Positions 24,701 to 38,400 of a stretch of 64,000 nucleotides of DNA are shown here, one piece after another. The position numbers were made by a program, and so were the translations under genes. The notes below the pieces were generated by a model. It was not told the origin of the DNA, made no database searches, and was given only the letters and a program-made list of their open reading frames with translations. How positions within the stretch are numbered: position 1 is the stretch's first letter; each line of letters opens with the position of its first letter. Source of the stretch: Balanoglossus misakiensis (Eukaryota; Hemichordata); the NCBI GenBank assembly GCA_040954595.2, contig CM082578.2:15996001-16060000 (forward strand), in the 5' to 3' direction.

Positions 24701-27700
24701 AAAGAAATTGAAAAATAAAGCAGTAAACAAAGAGCGAGAAAACAAAGTTGATGTGCGGTGATGCGTGTTCCAAGTTGTGAAAATCAAACCAAGTGTTTCT
24801 TTTTTAATTAAAGGAACTTTGCCATCGATCATGGCTGTCGATCCCAGTCAATAAACTCTTATTTGTGTTGTACAAAGTTAACCATTACCTGCTTCATAAA
24901 AGTGGAAATTTTTTCAACCATATGTCAAACAGTTCACTGTATATCCTTGTTTTACCTGCAGTGGGGTCATTTTGCTAAAGTTCGTTTATATAACCTTATT
25001 TTGATTTGGTTTTTGTTGTAAATCTTGATCTGGTAGTCATGGTTTCATCTATGGTAAAGTTCACCCAATCTCGTGATTTAGGTGCAAATGTATGCCTGTT
25101 GTACGGTCAAATTGTCCAGTTGCTAATGCAATTGCTCTATATCTAATAATCAAGGTAGACTGTTTGCAGTTTCATTGAAATCAAGAGCCAGTGATTGGCC
25201 TAAACCCCTTGATTGTGAAGTGAAGGATCTGAATTGTGTAAACATGTAAAGTCACACGAAGAAAAATATGTCAATCTGAAAATAAGTGTTTGTAATTACA
25301 TTAATTGCCATGTACATTTACCAAGGAAGGGATTCTTTCTGTTAAATAACATATATAAGTCTGAATAAAACTTTCTTTCTTTCCTTCATTCATTCTCTGT
25401 TGTAGTGTAAGGCATTATCAATGCTGATCAAATTGGAGCACTGTTCCCTTGACACTACTTTCATACATTTCCTTTGGTACATTCTGAAGTGAGAGGTTTC
25501 CAAGACTTGTAGAATGTTTTGGTTGCAATGGGCGGAAGTTTGATTTGTTGCATATGCGATCATACTGTATGAAAGACTGCAGAAAGCAAGTCCCGGTGAT
25601 TTTGCTGTATTTTTTCTGTATATGCAGATTGCATAATGCAGCACGTGACAGCTAGTTTGATTTGGTTGTGGTGGTGTGTGTAATTGTCCTGAGTTTGAGA
25701 TAAAATATATTTGTAGTTATTATACCAGACTACATTATATTAAAGTCTGATTCTACTGACAACATGATTAATGATTGTGATTACAATACTTGTCTGTCTA
25801 CATTCTGACAAATTAAATTGATCAGGTTATTTTTGGCCAGGACGTTGATAAGAAAGTTTAATTTGTATTGATTTGACAGCTGGGTGTGCAGGTATTAAGA
25901 AACCAGATCAGACTTCAGACAATACAGTAGCATGGTGTTTTAAAATTTGTGGGTCACAGTCCATGATTTCTGCAGTTCTATCCATCAATCTGATCAGCAA
26001 ACTGATACGAAAACAAAGACGCAGCAAGTACCCCCAGTTATAAGTAGCCTGAACTCTCTATGAGGAGGGACACTCCACAACACCAGCCCAGAGATTGAGA
26101 GAGAAAAAAAAGATAGATATGCAATCTGCGACTGTGTATAAAGGTCTTGACTTGCGATTTTGTGTGTGTAATCGGTCTTCCACCTGTTAATGTTGGCATG
26201 TCGACCGGCGATCGTCATGTTACAAGTGCCACTGGTGGTGTTGACGAAAGAGTGGTAGAATTCCCATAGTCATGTTAGTTTGTGGTTTGTTGTGTTGGGA
26301 GGAGATTTTTGTCCAATGGCAATTATTCAGTGGGCAGGGCCACACGGTCTTCTGCAAATGATCGACGCAGCCACATAAAACTCATTGTCTTTTATTGGAT
26401 ATACTGTTCGAGTGTGAATTGATTCAGAACAAATTAGTCAGCGACAGGTCCTCGCAATTTTGCGATATAGAATCAAGAGATTGTCAGACTGTAATGCACT
26501 GTGACTGATTTACTAGCTGGTTCAGAGTATGGCGTCAGGTGAACTGACTACGTGTACTTTGCCATGAACCTGAGCAATCAGAATTGAGATCGCCCAAGTA
26601 CTACTGCTACAAACATACCATACATTCCAACAGTTATATGCAAATAGGTTCTCTTTGCTCTGGGCACATTTATTTGGTCTGTAGAAAACAGCGCATACAG
26701 CAAATATAATAGTTGCATGAAATTTAACATCATGGAGGTCTCACTGTTGCTATGATAGTTTCACCTGACAACCAGTCCCTAGGCTTTTGTGAATAATGGT
26801 TTGAACGCTCATTGGCACTTGACTAAAGTGAGTATTTAGACACTCACAGTAATGTGCATATAAATTACGACACCCTTCTGAACAGTAACATGGGATAATA
26901 TGAGAATGATGTATTGTCATCATAAGATGGGGTTATTTTTTATTGATTAACACTTGGTTTGAAGACTACATAATGATAGAGGTAACATCAATCAATGATA
27001 AGCCACAAGTTAACCTTTCCTGTCTAGCTGATAAATCACAAGTTCCTCCAAAGGTACATTGATATGGGTCATGAATAAATTATAATTTAGTAAGAATCAG
27101 ACACGGGCATGAGATTTTTCATTGGCAATATCTTAATGGCCCCCTCTTGCAGTTGTGTGATGACGTAATCTGTCCTACAATTTGCGAACATTTTGAAAGA
27201 TTCCTTTGCTCTGATTTTTGTCTTGTGTTGATTTTTACAGGATGGACCACCGATATACTCCAATGCTGCAACGACTTTGAGTGGGTTTTGTAGTTGGCAG
27301 CAGACGCAAAATAAACCAGATGATAATGATCCGTTACATGCAGACACAGCTGTCCTCCTGACCAGGTAACAAAAAATCAGGTCTTCTCTTCATCTGTGCA
27401 AACACAGACAGTAGGTTTAGTCCACTACAAGTACAGGTCAGCATCACAGGTAGTGTAGGTATGGCGTAGAAGTTTTGTGTGTGGACTTGCTTGCAGAGTG
27501 AATTGGTGTGGAAGAAAATGATGTGATTTTTTCTGGCCAAATAATATACGTAAGCATTTACAACCACAGAGCTATGTTTGATCTCAAGGCACATGTCATC
27601 TATCATCAGTGGGTTGTTCATGCATATTTGTCTGGCATGCTTGTGAGACAGGTTTGCATACATGTCACGTAATAGTAGTCATCACTGATGTTCATGATCA

Positions 27701-30700
27701 TCACAATTTCTCTCCAAGGAAAACAGTTATTTGTCCCCATTAAAATCACAGTAGGGGCAAGGTCTGTATTTTAACTCTACCAAAGACAGGTGGCTGCTAC
27801 TCTAGAAAATGAATGAAATGTCTTGTCTTCGGGTAATACATTTTTCACCATGTATATTTCATCACAGTGCTTTAAGTACTGGCAGCTGATGTCTTGCAAC
27901 ATGATGAGATAGGTGTCTATTGCAGTGAACATCGTGGCTATTAAACGGCGCTGTCAGCTGCAGTCATTATTTGTTGTGTCACTCCTGATCATGCATTGAA
28001 TTCAACAAATCAAGTAGTGTGGACAGAGATCTTTCAGTTAACTGTGCTTGGCAAATTAAAGTTGCACTGTACCATGGCGTATTTTAAGAACAATATCTAA
28101 GAATTGTTGCCATGGTTATGATCATCAAGATACCTGTGAGCTGTGAAATCTTCTGAGTTTTTATCATCTTTTTCCTTATCAGTTTATGACTTTGTGTAAT
28201 GAAGAAATCTGTGTGAAATCATTGATGGCTAGAGAAGGGCGTGGTTTGCGACAATGATTGCTTGTTCTGTCTCATAAAAACTATAAACAGACCAGTGGTA
28301 AAAATATGATTTAATGCCTAAGGTGTCTTGTAATTCTGGGGTCAGGAAAGTGTGTCAAGGTCATTTGAGATGCAGTTAGCTGTGTCATAAGTCTCTTTAA
28401 GAAAGAGGTGAACAGAAGTCCCCAGTAATCGATGATTACTTTTCCTTATTCCAGCAGCACTGAAGAATCTCATGCCAATATTCAACTTGAAACTGGAGCA
28501 GAAAAAAACATTTTATGTATTAGATCTTATTCTAAAGATGTTATGCTATTTCAAACATTGATAGTCTTACAAAGCAAATGTGTATTTTATCTTGTTCAAC
28601 AGCCAGCTTCAAACTTTTTCTTTTAAGCCAACCACAGTGATGTCAAAAAGCATCAAATACATGTAAGCCTCATCTTTTGAGCAATCACAGATTTGGTTTG
28701 TCTTTGGTTTGTCAAAGTTTTCAAAGTTGGGTATGAATTGACTTCAACAAAGTTACAATCTTTTTTTCAATTGATGTACCATAGTAATGAAGAGCAGGTG
28801 GAAAGCTGTGAATGATGATTTTGTTGGTCGTTGATGTCTTTACCAGCTTTGTAGGTTATAGCGGGTTAATGTAGGTCATCTTTGATGGTCACGCTTTGAA
28901 GAACTGGGTCTATTATGTTATAAACATATAAAACAGCCAGTCATAGGTGAAGGATATGGTGTTTGTGTGCACACTGTTTGTAAGCTATTAAGAAATACTT
29001 TGTTTCCCGACCTTGGAGTTTTCAAAAACCTTAGTAACCATGCAGCCGGTCAGGTAAAAATTATGCACTCAGAAAATGCATTGTAGTAGCTCAGTTTGCA
29101 AGTACTTTATCAACTACTTGGTTTGTACAGTACCAAATATGTGGTGTATGATACAGAAGTTATCAATGGTAAACATTTTTCCCTTCTCCTTTCCATTTCT
29201 TAAAGGACATCAGTGATACATTTGAGTTATAATAGGAGTAGCAGTTTTACAGCTTGATAAGTGATACCTCTTTATATGACTTTGTTTGAGGGCAGTCTCT
29301 TCGTTGTGCATTTGAGTTCATTCCAAGGGCACTGCCAACTGGCACTGACTGACCTTATGCTTGGTAATAAACAGACCCCCCCCCCCCCCCTCTCCTTAAT
29401 GCCATGTCAAGCTTTACGCTCTCTGAACACACCAATTCGCAATCTTCTATCAAAAGTGCACCCTCAACTTTCCGCTGAGCAAAGCGAGGGATGCTGTAGA
29501 TGCCGTCCAGGACTGTTTCTATGGTGACTTGTAAGATAACCTGGTTGAATTGGACTTAATTTCTATGGTGACGCATAAGATAGATTGATTGAATTGTGAA
29601 GTAATAAAGCTTTGTTGGATTGTTAGTTGACTAACTCATGATGTCAAAAGTTACAAAATTATTACCATAGGATTAAGAAACAAGATCCCATGATACACAC
29701 AGGGTGAGATGTATGTATGCAAATTCAGATCGATGATGGAAACCAGAATATTTGATTTAGTGACTTTTATGCAGCTCTGCATATACTCAAATTGTGTATG
29801 TATATGGAACTAATTTGGTCCTGCTAGGAGGAGGAGATGTTTGGCGTAAATTCTGAGTTGGACAAAATTTGCATGTGTAGAAGTATAGAAACCGGCTCTA
29901 GTCCCAATTGGCGACATGCGCTGGTACGTTACTCCGGCCCCCACTGCCGAAATACCAGACTCTGTCCTGTGTGAGATGCTGACGATGTCTCCACTCGTTC
30001 AGTCTGCAAGTGAATTAGACAATCAGACAAAGAGCATGAACAGTAGAAACAGACAGAACACAGCTCCTTTGATAAAAACCCGCCATTTTGATCTCTGATA
30101 GTTCAGAAGTACTGTGTATGCAGTGCCTTGTTTACACATTCTAAAGGAATGATAGAAATATAATAAACAAGCAAGTAACATAATTGCATCAAGGCAGTCC
30201 TCTTCACATGGATGTGTAGTCTGTTTGTACCTGAAATTTGGTGACAGCGTGTGAAATAGTGATCTTTTGACTTGATCTGATTATAATCTCTGTAATCTTT
30301 CACTAATGATGGATCAACTCCATCTAGACTGCCATTGATCTGCCACAGGTCATCATAAGGTAAACTAAATACTAACCTTGCTGGGCTACCTACCCTACAT
30401 TTGTACTTAAGGGTCACCCGAACCTGTTTGTTGCTATGGTAAAGCTAGCAGCAATCTGGTATGTGACATACAGGCCGGTGACTGCATGTAATCTAGGCTC
30501 TTTACTCCTGACAATACACCAGGCACCAGTTTTATGTAAATCTCAAGTCAGGCAGCTAGCATAACTATAATGTCAAATTGATTATGTACGCAAAGAAAAA
30601 CTACTACTGTAATGTCTTCTGTTATGTTGTCCTTCCCAACAGTTCGTACTTATATTTGACGTAAACAGGAATCAAAGCAATAATTGTTCTAAATGTGAGG

Positions 30701-32393
30701 TGACTCTTTCGACTGAAAACAATTTTGAAGCTTCTTTTCATGTATGGAATATTGATACACATTGATGCTATTTTCATTCTTTACAGGCAGGATATTTGTT
30801 TTGCTTCAAACAAGTGTGATACCTTGGGTAGGTTCCGAATTCTATTATTCTACTTTCACGAACCATAGTGTCTTTTTCCACAAAATTCAAGATATTTTAG
30901 TCAGACTTGGTGTGATATGCTTGATGACTGTTAATTGCTTTTTTATCTGCAGGATTGGCAGAGTTAGGCACAGTTTGTGATCCATACCGTAGCTGTTCAA
31001 TTGTTGAAGACAATGGACTCAGTGCAGCATTTACTATTGCCCATGAAATTGGACATGTGTGAGTGTAAACTGCTACTTGATGTCTAGCATTTCACAAGCA
31101 CATACAGGCAGTCATGCCTGACCAGTTGTAGAAGCAATTTTCAGCAAAAGTTTCTTGAAAATGTACTACGCGAAAATCGTTTGTATGGTAGTACATGTAC
31201 ATGTACTTACATTATGCATTTTTGTTTCAGTTTAAATATACCTCACGATGATAGTCTCAAATGCAAAAACCAAAAAGGAAAACACCATGTTATGGCGCCA
31301 ACATTGCATTACAACACAAATCCATGGTCCTGGTCAGAATGTAGCAGACACGAGCTGACAGAATTCCTGGAGTAAGTATACCCTTGTGTAAAATTAATAT
31401 TGAGAAAATACTGGTTTTGCATGTGATATAAATGACAACCATCCTGGTTTCCTGTTGAGTGACAGGATTTGTGAAGTGTATCGGTGGCTAGAATGGTTGG
31501 GCAGAAACCGCGAAAATCCATGCACACCCAGTATTTATCACCAAACTGTGATGGTTTGTTTGTTAAGTGCCAAGGGATGTTGAACCTAGGATGTGCATCT
31601 TACAACCCCTGGGGTAACAGAGTACATTTCTTTCCCATGTTTGATGTCTGGCTGTGTTTATTTGTCGAGACAGGGCAAGGACTCTGATAATCAGACACAG
31701 TTTCTTCTGTGCCCTAAGAGACATCCTATATGTTTCTGTGTTGAGTCTGCTTTTCGGCCATTTTTTTTTACATTTCTAATCTTGGAAACTGAAATGTATA
31801 GCTAAATATTATCAGGTGCCGGATTTGTATATGTTTGTGTGTGTACGGTATATAAAGCGCCTTTGACATTTTAATCCTGCGGGAAAGTTTCACGGAAGGT
31901 ACCCATTTCAGTGAAAAGAGGCCCACAGATTTCACTGTACAGAAACACAGCAAGCATTGATACATGTATCTGATAAATCTCAAGGACAAGGCTTGCACCC
32001 TGTCATCAAAGCAATCAAATTCAGCCATGAGACGTAATGAATTCCTTTCAAGTTTTCCAGTCTGTTGATGTTGTTTATATTCATGCCACCGTAGAGAGAG
32101 GGTGTCTCTGTCCCTTTGGTGCGAGAGCTTTCAATTTGATTTGTGGAAAGAGGGTATAGACTGTAATCAGAGTTACGCCACATGGCTAGCATCTATTCGC
32201 TTTGTCTCGTCTCTGTCTCTGGACCCAGAATGCCTTCATGATTGTATGTTAGAAACACAGTGCACACTGTTAACTGCTGTTATTAAAGGAGACTTGAGCT
32301 ATTCCTGGGAAGAAAGTAATACTTCAATCATTGCATGTTTTTACTTATGGAAGTTTCTGAGGGGAAGCCATAATTCCTGTCAGTTATATCCCA

Positions 32394-32425
<32 letters not shown>

Positions 32426-35400
32426 TAGTGTCTATCTGTTTGTTTGTTTATGTGTTTTTTTTTGAACTATGAAGATTGGAATGAATTCAGCTTTGAATCT
32501 AATAGCACCACATACAATTAATATCCCTTTTTTTCTGAATTACCCAGTCTTGGATTAGGTCATTGCTTGCTGGACAAACCCAAATCTGCAATGGAGTTAC
32601 CCAATTCACAACCTGGTAGTGATGGGGAGTACCCAGTCAACCGACAGTGTGAACTCATATTTGGTAATAGCTCAACGGTTTGTCATTATATGGTAAGTTG
32701 ACCAAATCAAAGACACATAAGAATCATACAACATACAAATTTTACATGGTCAGGTTCATGTAATACGGTTTGTGGCCACCACCAGTGCTCTCCTACGATA
32801 AACTCGGTACAAGTTTAATTTTATCTGGAAAGTTTCACTTGTCATATTACTCTACTATCATCATTTCATGTTGTCCTATATTGATGTGATGCTGTTCATG
32901 AACATCGTAGTAAAAGTTTCAAAATGTTCATTCTGACGCAGAAAACTTGCAGAAGGTTATGGTGTAAAATCGCACCCAGTGGAGTTTGTATAACACAGCA
33001 TATGCCGTGGGCAGATGGAACAACGTGTGGTGATGGAAAGGTATGTAATGCTTTATACAGAAACAAAGAATGTGTAGTTGAGGCAGGAAAGTTGGAATAG
33101 AAACAAAAGTCGTGTAAAACTATGGTCAACAGAGGGCGCTCTAACATTACCGAGTCGCGCGCTGTGTGTTGGATGGCGAATAACGTTGAGGTCACTTACG
33201 ACTTCTTATTTTCCAACCTTCTTAAATATGAGCCTTATTTCATTTTACATCTGTCCAATTTTTCCTGCAATTTAAAGTTGTTTTGTGGAATGATTTGTTA
33301 CAGTCGTGCCAAAGAGGAGAATGCGTAAATAGTAAATTAATGCCCCGTCGTCCCAAAGTCAACGGAGGGTGGGGCAGTTGGGGAAAATACACAGAATGTT
33401 CCAGAACTTGTGGAGGAGGGGTCAAAGCCTCCTCCAGAAACTGTACTCATCCTGCTCCCCAAAACGGAGGAAAATATTGCCTTGGTAGAAGAACAAAATT
33501 TAGATCGTGTAATACAAAGGTAAGAGTTTGCGTACTTAACCACATCTTGATTGCATCCTTTTTCGGTTTGCAAACAGCAGGGCTTGATAAATTATAGTCT
33601 GTAGTTGAAGAGTCATTAAAACCTTAATGTCATTCTTGATGTTTATTATTTACCAGCCATGTCCTGCAGGCCAGCCTGGTTTCAGAGAAAAGCAGTGTTC
33701 AGAATACAACGGTCGACATTTCAACTTGAACGAACTAACTCCAAATGTGTCCTGGGTGCCAAAGTACAGTGGAAGTAAGTTAACTTTAAACTTTCTATTT
33801 TCAGTTATTCTCATGGTTATACTTCAAACTCAAATCAAACCATTTCAACAATGGCTAGTCATTCTGTGTATAGCAAACTTTTAGCATAATTTTTACTCTA
33901 TTTCAATATTTAACCACTCTAATTTTCAATATTTGTTTTTATTTTCTTTAGTTCATTTGAAAGATAGGTGTAAGTTGTTCTGTAGAGTCTCTGGAAGTAC
34001 ATCATACTACATGCTTGATAATAAAATAAAAGATGGAACACCTTGTGGGTCAGACACAGACGACATCTGTGTGCAGGGTCTGTGCAGGGTAAGTCCAAAC
34101 ATTCTTTTTTGTGACTGTTCTTCTTGATATATTTGTCCTGTGTCACATGAGAATGTCCTCCCATGTTAACAGCCTTAGCCACGCGAGATCTCGCGGGTTC
34201 TTGTGGAGTTTGGAAAATGGTGTATTGCAGGTTATTCATCACATTAATCAGAAACATTGTGTGTCATATATGTTATCTTCTGTTTACAAGATAATCAATG
34301 TGTTTCCTTTTATGTTCTTTTAACAGAAAGCTGGATGTGATCATGTTCTGAATTCCAAAACGCGCAAAGATTTCTGTGGAGTGTGTGGTGGCGACAGTAC
34401 TTCCTGTAGAGCTATATCCAATACGTACAACACTGCCCAGTATGGTAAGTAATGCCTTGTCTGATAAAACAATGACAAATATGGTAAGTAATGCCATATT
34501 GAACACATAAAGCAATGCCAGTGATATGGAAGATGGAAACGGTTTCATGTTCTGTGAAATTTCACTGGACTGTAGTCTAAGAAACGGGTCCCTAACTGGT
34601 GACTTCTAAAATTCCTTGGATATTCCAATTCAAATGAAGGCAGTGATTTTGTGTCAACATCGAGGATAAATTATCCAATATGTACAACAATGTCATATGT
34701 TACGTTTTGTTTACATCAACCAGTACCCCAAAATGACATCATCATCATTATCATCATTATTATCAACAGGTTACAACACAGTTGTACGAATTCCCTCCGG
34801 TGCTAATAACATTGATATTCGGCAACACGGGTATGACAACAGAATAGAGGACGATAATTACCTAGGTAAAGTCAATTTCGTCTCTATCATTTCTTTGATT
34901 TACTTAGTCATGTGAACAACTGTAAGTTGGTATTCAAAATGTATTCAAGAAAATGTTTCAGTGGTAATCATTTCAAAGATTGGATCGATGCTTCTTGTGC
35001 ACTAGGGATATGAATGACATTGTCAACATGTGAATGAGAAATATGTATGTAAATACTGTACATGTATTTATTATCTATAGCTGGTATATATATGTGCACA
35101 TACAATGTAATGTAATATGATGTTAGGGACTGAAATTATATGTATTTCCATATTTTTTGCAGCTTTAATGAACAGCAAAAGTGAATATATTTTGAACGGA
35201 CAGTATTCTGTGAGTTTGTATCGGCGTTTGATTAATGTGGGAGGTGCTACGCTGGAATACAGTGGCTCAGCCAAAGTTACTGAAAGAATCAACTGTTCAT
35301 CAACTATCCATGAAGATATTCTTCTTCAGGTAAGAAAAAATCAAATGAGGGTTTCATCAACCCAGTGTATTTTGAATCAAAAGAAAAAGTGCCAAGCTTG

Positions 35401-38400
35401 GCGCTTTGGTCATATGATAATTAGCCGGGAGCTGTATTTTTAATTCACTATTAAACAGTAAAAACAATACCTGCTCTTGTTGTTGTTGTTTGTTTGTTTA
35501 CTAATCATGTAAAATGCATTGTTTGTTGTGTTTAGGTGTTGTCTGTAGGCAGTCTGTATCCACCAAACATCAGCTATACATACACAATACCAATACCCGG
35601 TACTGTTGTTTATGTCTGGGACAAATATGGGCCATGGAAACCTTGTAGTGCTATATGCAATGGTAAGTCTTATTTGGAATAAACCTACAATGGTGTTTTA
35701 GATGAGGTGATAAATCATATGAACCAGTGTCATCTCTGCTTGTCAATCTGGCTGCCATTAAGCTTTTCACCACCATGGTTTGGCCCAAATCTGCAGATCG
35801 AGGGAACCGGGGTAGAAAGGGTTAAAATCAGTTTATCACAATTCTCAGAATACAAGCACTTTCAGTTTACATCTGGTTTAACATTTACCTTGTGTGATAT
35901 ACATCAGTGAGAGTTGTCTAAAATTTATCTACACCATGATATCGGTAATGTAAAATAAGTTTTTTGTGTATCTCATTTTGTGATAGGTGTCAAACAAAGA
36001 AGAATTCGTTGTGTCCGACCAGATGACAGAGCTGAAGTATCTCACAGATATTGCAATGCTGAACTCAAACCAAATGAACTGACGTCAAGATGTAACACCA
36101 AGTGTTATCTCAGGTAGTCTTTCTTTTGTGGGAGTTAGATTTTTGAACTATTTCTCTCCCTCTGCTCAAACGTGTTTTTCCGCTAGAAATATCAGAGGAC
36201 ACCAAGATCAGTGTTCAAATCTCTCAAATTTATCCAATTCTTGTTAGAAAAGTTTGAATCTCTGGATTATGGAAGTTGAAATCCTCTATTTTTGTTGAAT
36301 AGCAAGTTAGTGGATTTTAAGAACTGTACAGCCAGCAGTACTGGATACCGTCAATCAATCAATCAATCAGTCAAACAATCAATCAATCAGTCTATTGACA
36401 GTTGTGATCTCTTCATTTGTAGCTGGAGTATCACAGAAGGCGAATGTTCAGCACGTTGTGGCAAAGGCCAGAAGACCAGGACGTTGAACTGCATCAAAGT
36501 CCACCAAAGAAATTCTGTGCACGTTGCTAGTGACCATTGTAAAGATCTAGACCGACCGCCAGAAACTGTGGAGTGCGAGGGGGATTGTCCACCAAGTCAT
36601 TGGGAATTCAGTGATTGGTCTACGGTAAGCTGACTATCTTCTAAAAGGATTCTGCATATTTGATGAACTTCTGTTAAGTTAACTTCTGTTTAGTAATATG
36701 TATTGCCAAAATCACTACACCATATTCTGATGAAACTTTCTACAATAATTTCTAATCATTGATAATACTTTTGAAACAACTGCCTGACTTTGGCCTAACT
36801 ACTTTGAATTTTATGAAACTTGACATCAAATCATCTGGTTTCTATTTGTTGAACATCAGTGTTCTGTAAGCTGTGGTGGTGGTGTTATGACAAGAGATGC
36901 AGAATGCCAAGATGCACAGCACAATCTTTTAGATGACAGTGCGTGCGAAGCCAGCGGAAGAGAGGTTGTAACATCGTGTAACCAACAGGATTGTCCAATC
37001 TGGAAATTAACAGAATGGTCAGCGGTGAGTATCCATGGGTAGTTTGCACAGAGAACAGAGAAATCTGACTGATCTGTAGTTGTTAAATAACAGTGAAGAA
37101 CAAATGCTATATCTTTTTTTCGAATGTCATGCAAGCAGTTTATCAGATTTCTATTTTGAGTTGAGAGAATGTTCTGTGTCCCAGATGTTACATTCAAAGT
37201 ATTTTTAATATATTGATGTCAAATTCATCCTCTTGCAGTGTTCAGTAACTTGTGGACTGGGCCAGCGGTTAAGGCATGTGTTATGTCACTACAAAAATGA
37301 GCGTGTCAGTACATCATTGTGCGATAGTTCTTCGATGCCATCAAGTACGCAGCAGTGTGAAGAAATTGAGTGTCCAGTCTGGGATCACAGTCCCTGGGGT
37401 CCTGTAAGTAGAACTGTCATAATCCATGAGTTTTGTGGCATTAAATTAGAACAATCATCACAGCTCATTTGGTCTTTATAATTAGTCAAAGGATCCAGTG
37501 TAGCTCCTAAAATCACCATGGTCCTGAATGTTTAGAACCATCACACTTCTTGTGCAGAACAAAATATTCTTTGCAGTCCTGGAGGACAAGATAATTTGTT
37601 AGTCCCTTCGAGGATATAAATGTAAGACAAACATGGCTATCTTCCAGTGCCTGTGCAACTGATCACTGATCTAATAAAAGGCAATTTACATTTCAGTGTT
37701 CAGTTACTTGTGGCAGAGGGTACCAAGTCCGAGCTGTTGTGTGTCGATTCAAAGGAAGAAATGGTCTCGGTGATGACAAATGCAATGCTGCTCTCAGACC
37801 AATCAACAGCCAGGATTGCAATATGTCTCCGTGTCCTGTGACAGTCACACCAACTGTTTCTGCCACCCACATCTTGAGGATGGCTTCCAGAAGCAGCGAT
37901 TGGAGAACTGGTGACTGGACTCCTGTGAGTAATTTGTAGTTGACTCCTATTTGCCTTGTGGTTGGATATGGCAAATGGGTGATATTCCTATAGGCTGGAA
38001 AAGTGTCTGTCCACACAAATGTATCTGTCTGTCCATGTGTCTGTCTGTCTGGCTGGCTGTCTGTCTGGTGTAAAATTTATTGACAAAAATTTTGTGATAC
38101 AAATATGTTCTCACGAACCTCACAAGCTACGTTAAATAGGCCAATCTCTGTAATATACATTTACACCTGTTTGACAGTTTATTCTATAATTTCCTCCTCC
38201 TTGCCCTTGCACATACACCCTTCCATTCATATGACATCTTACATGTTCCTTCTATAAACTCTTTTGAGCTTTCCATCCTCAGTTGTGTTTTTTGCTGCTA
38301 ATATCTACCATTATCTGAGCTAAAGGTGATTACCAAATTTATTTCTTGATGGCAGTGTTCAAAAACCTGTGGTGTTGGAACTCGTGAGCGTTATGTCAGC

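Noticed and set aside
25360-25392. AATAAAACTTTCTTTCTTTCC as a SINE or LINE 3' tail
   Set aside because: No element body, internal promoter boxes or target-site duplication could be identified upstream.
36856-37197. 113-codon minus-strand open frame
   Set aside because: Antisense shadow of the TSR4 exon.
37600-37630. Possible fifth copy of the TAGTCCC hairpin repeat
   Set aside because: Only TTAGTCCCTTCGAGG matches; the rest of the element is absent, so chance similarity is likely.
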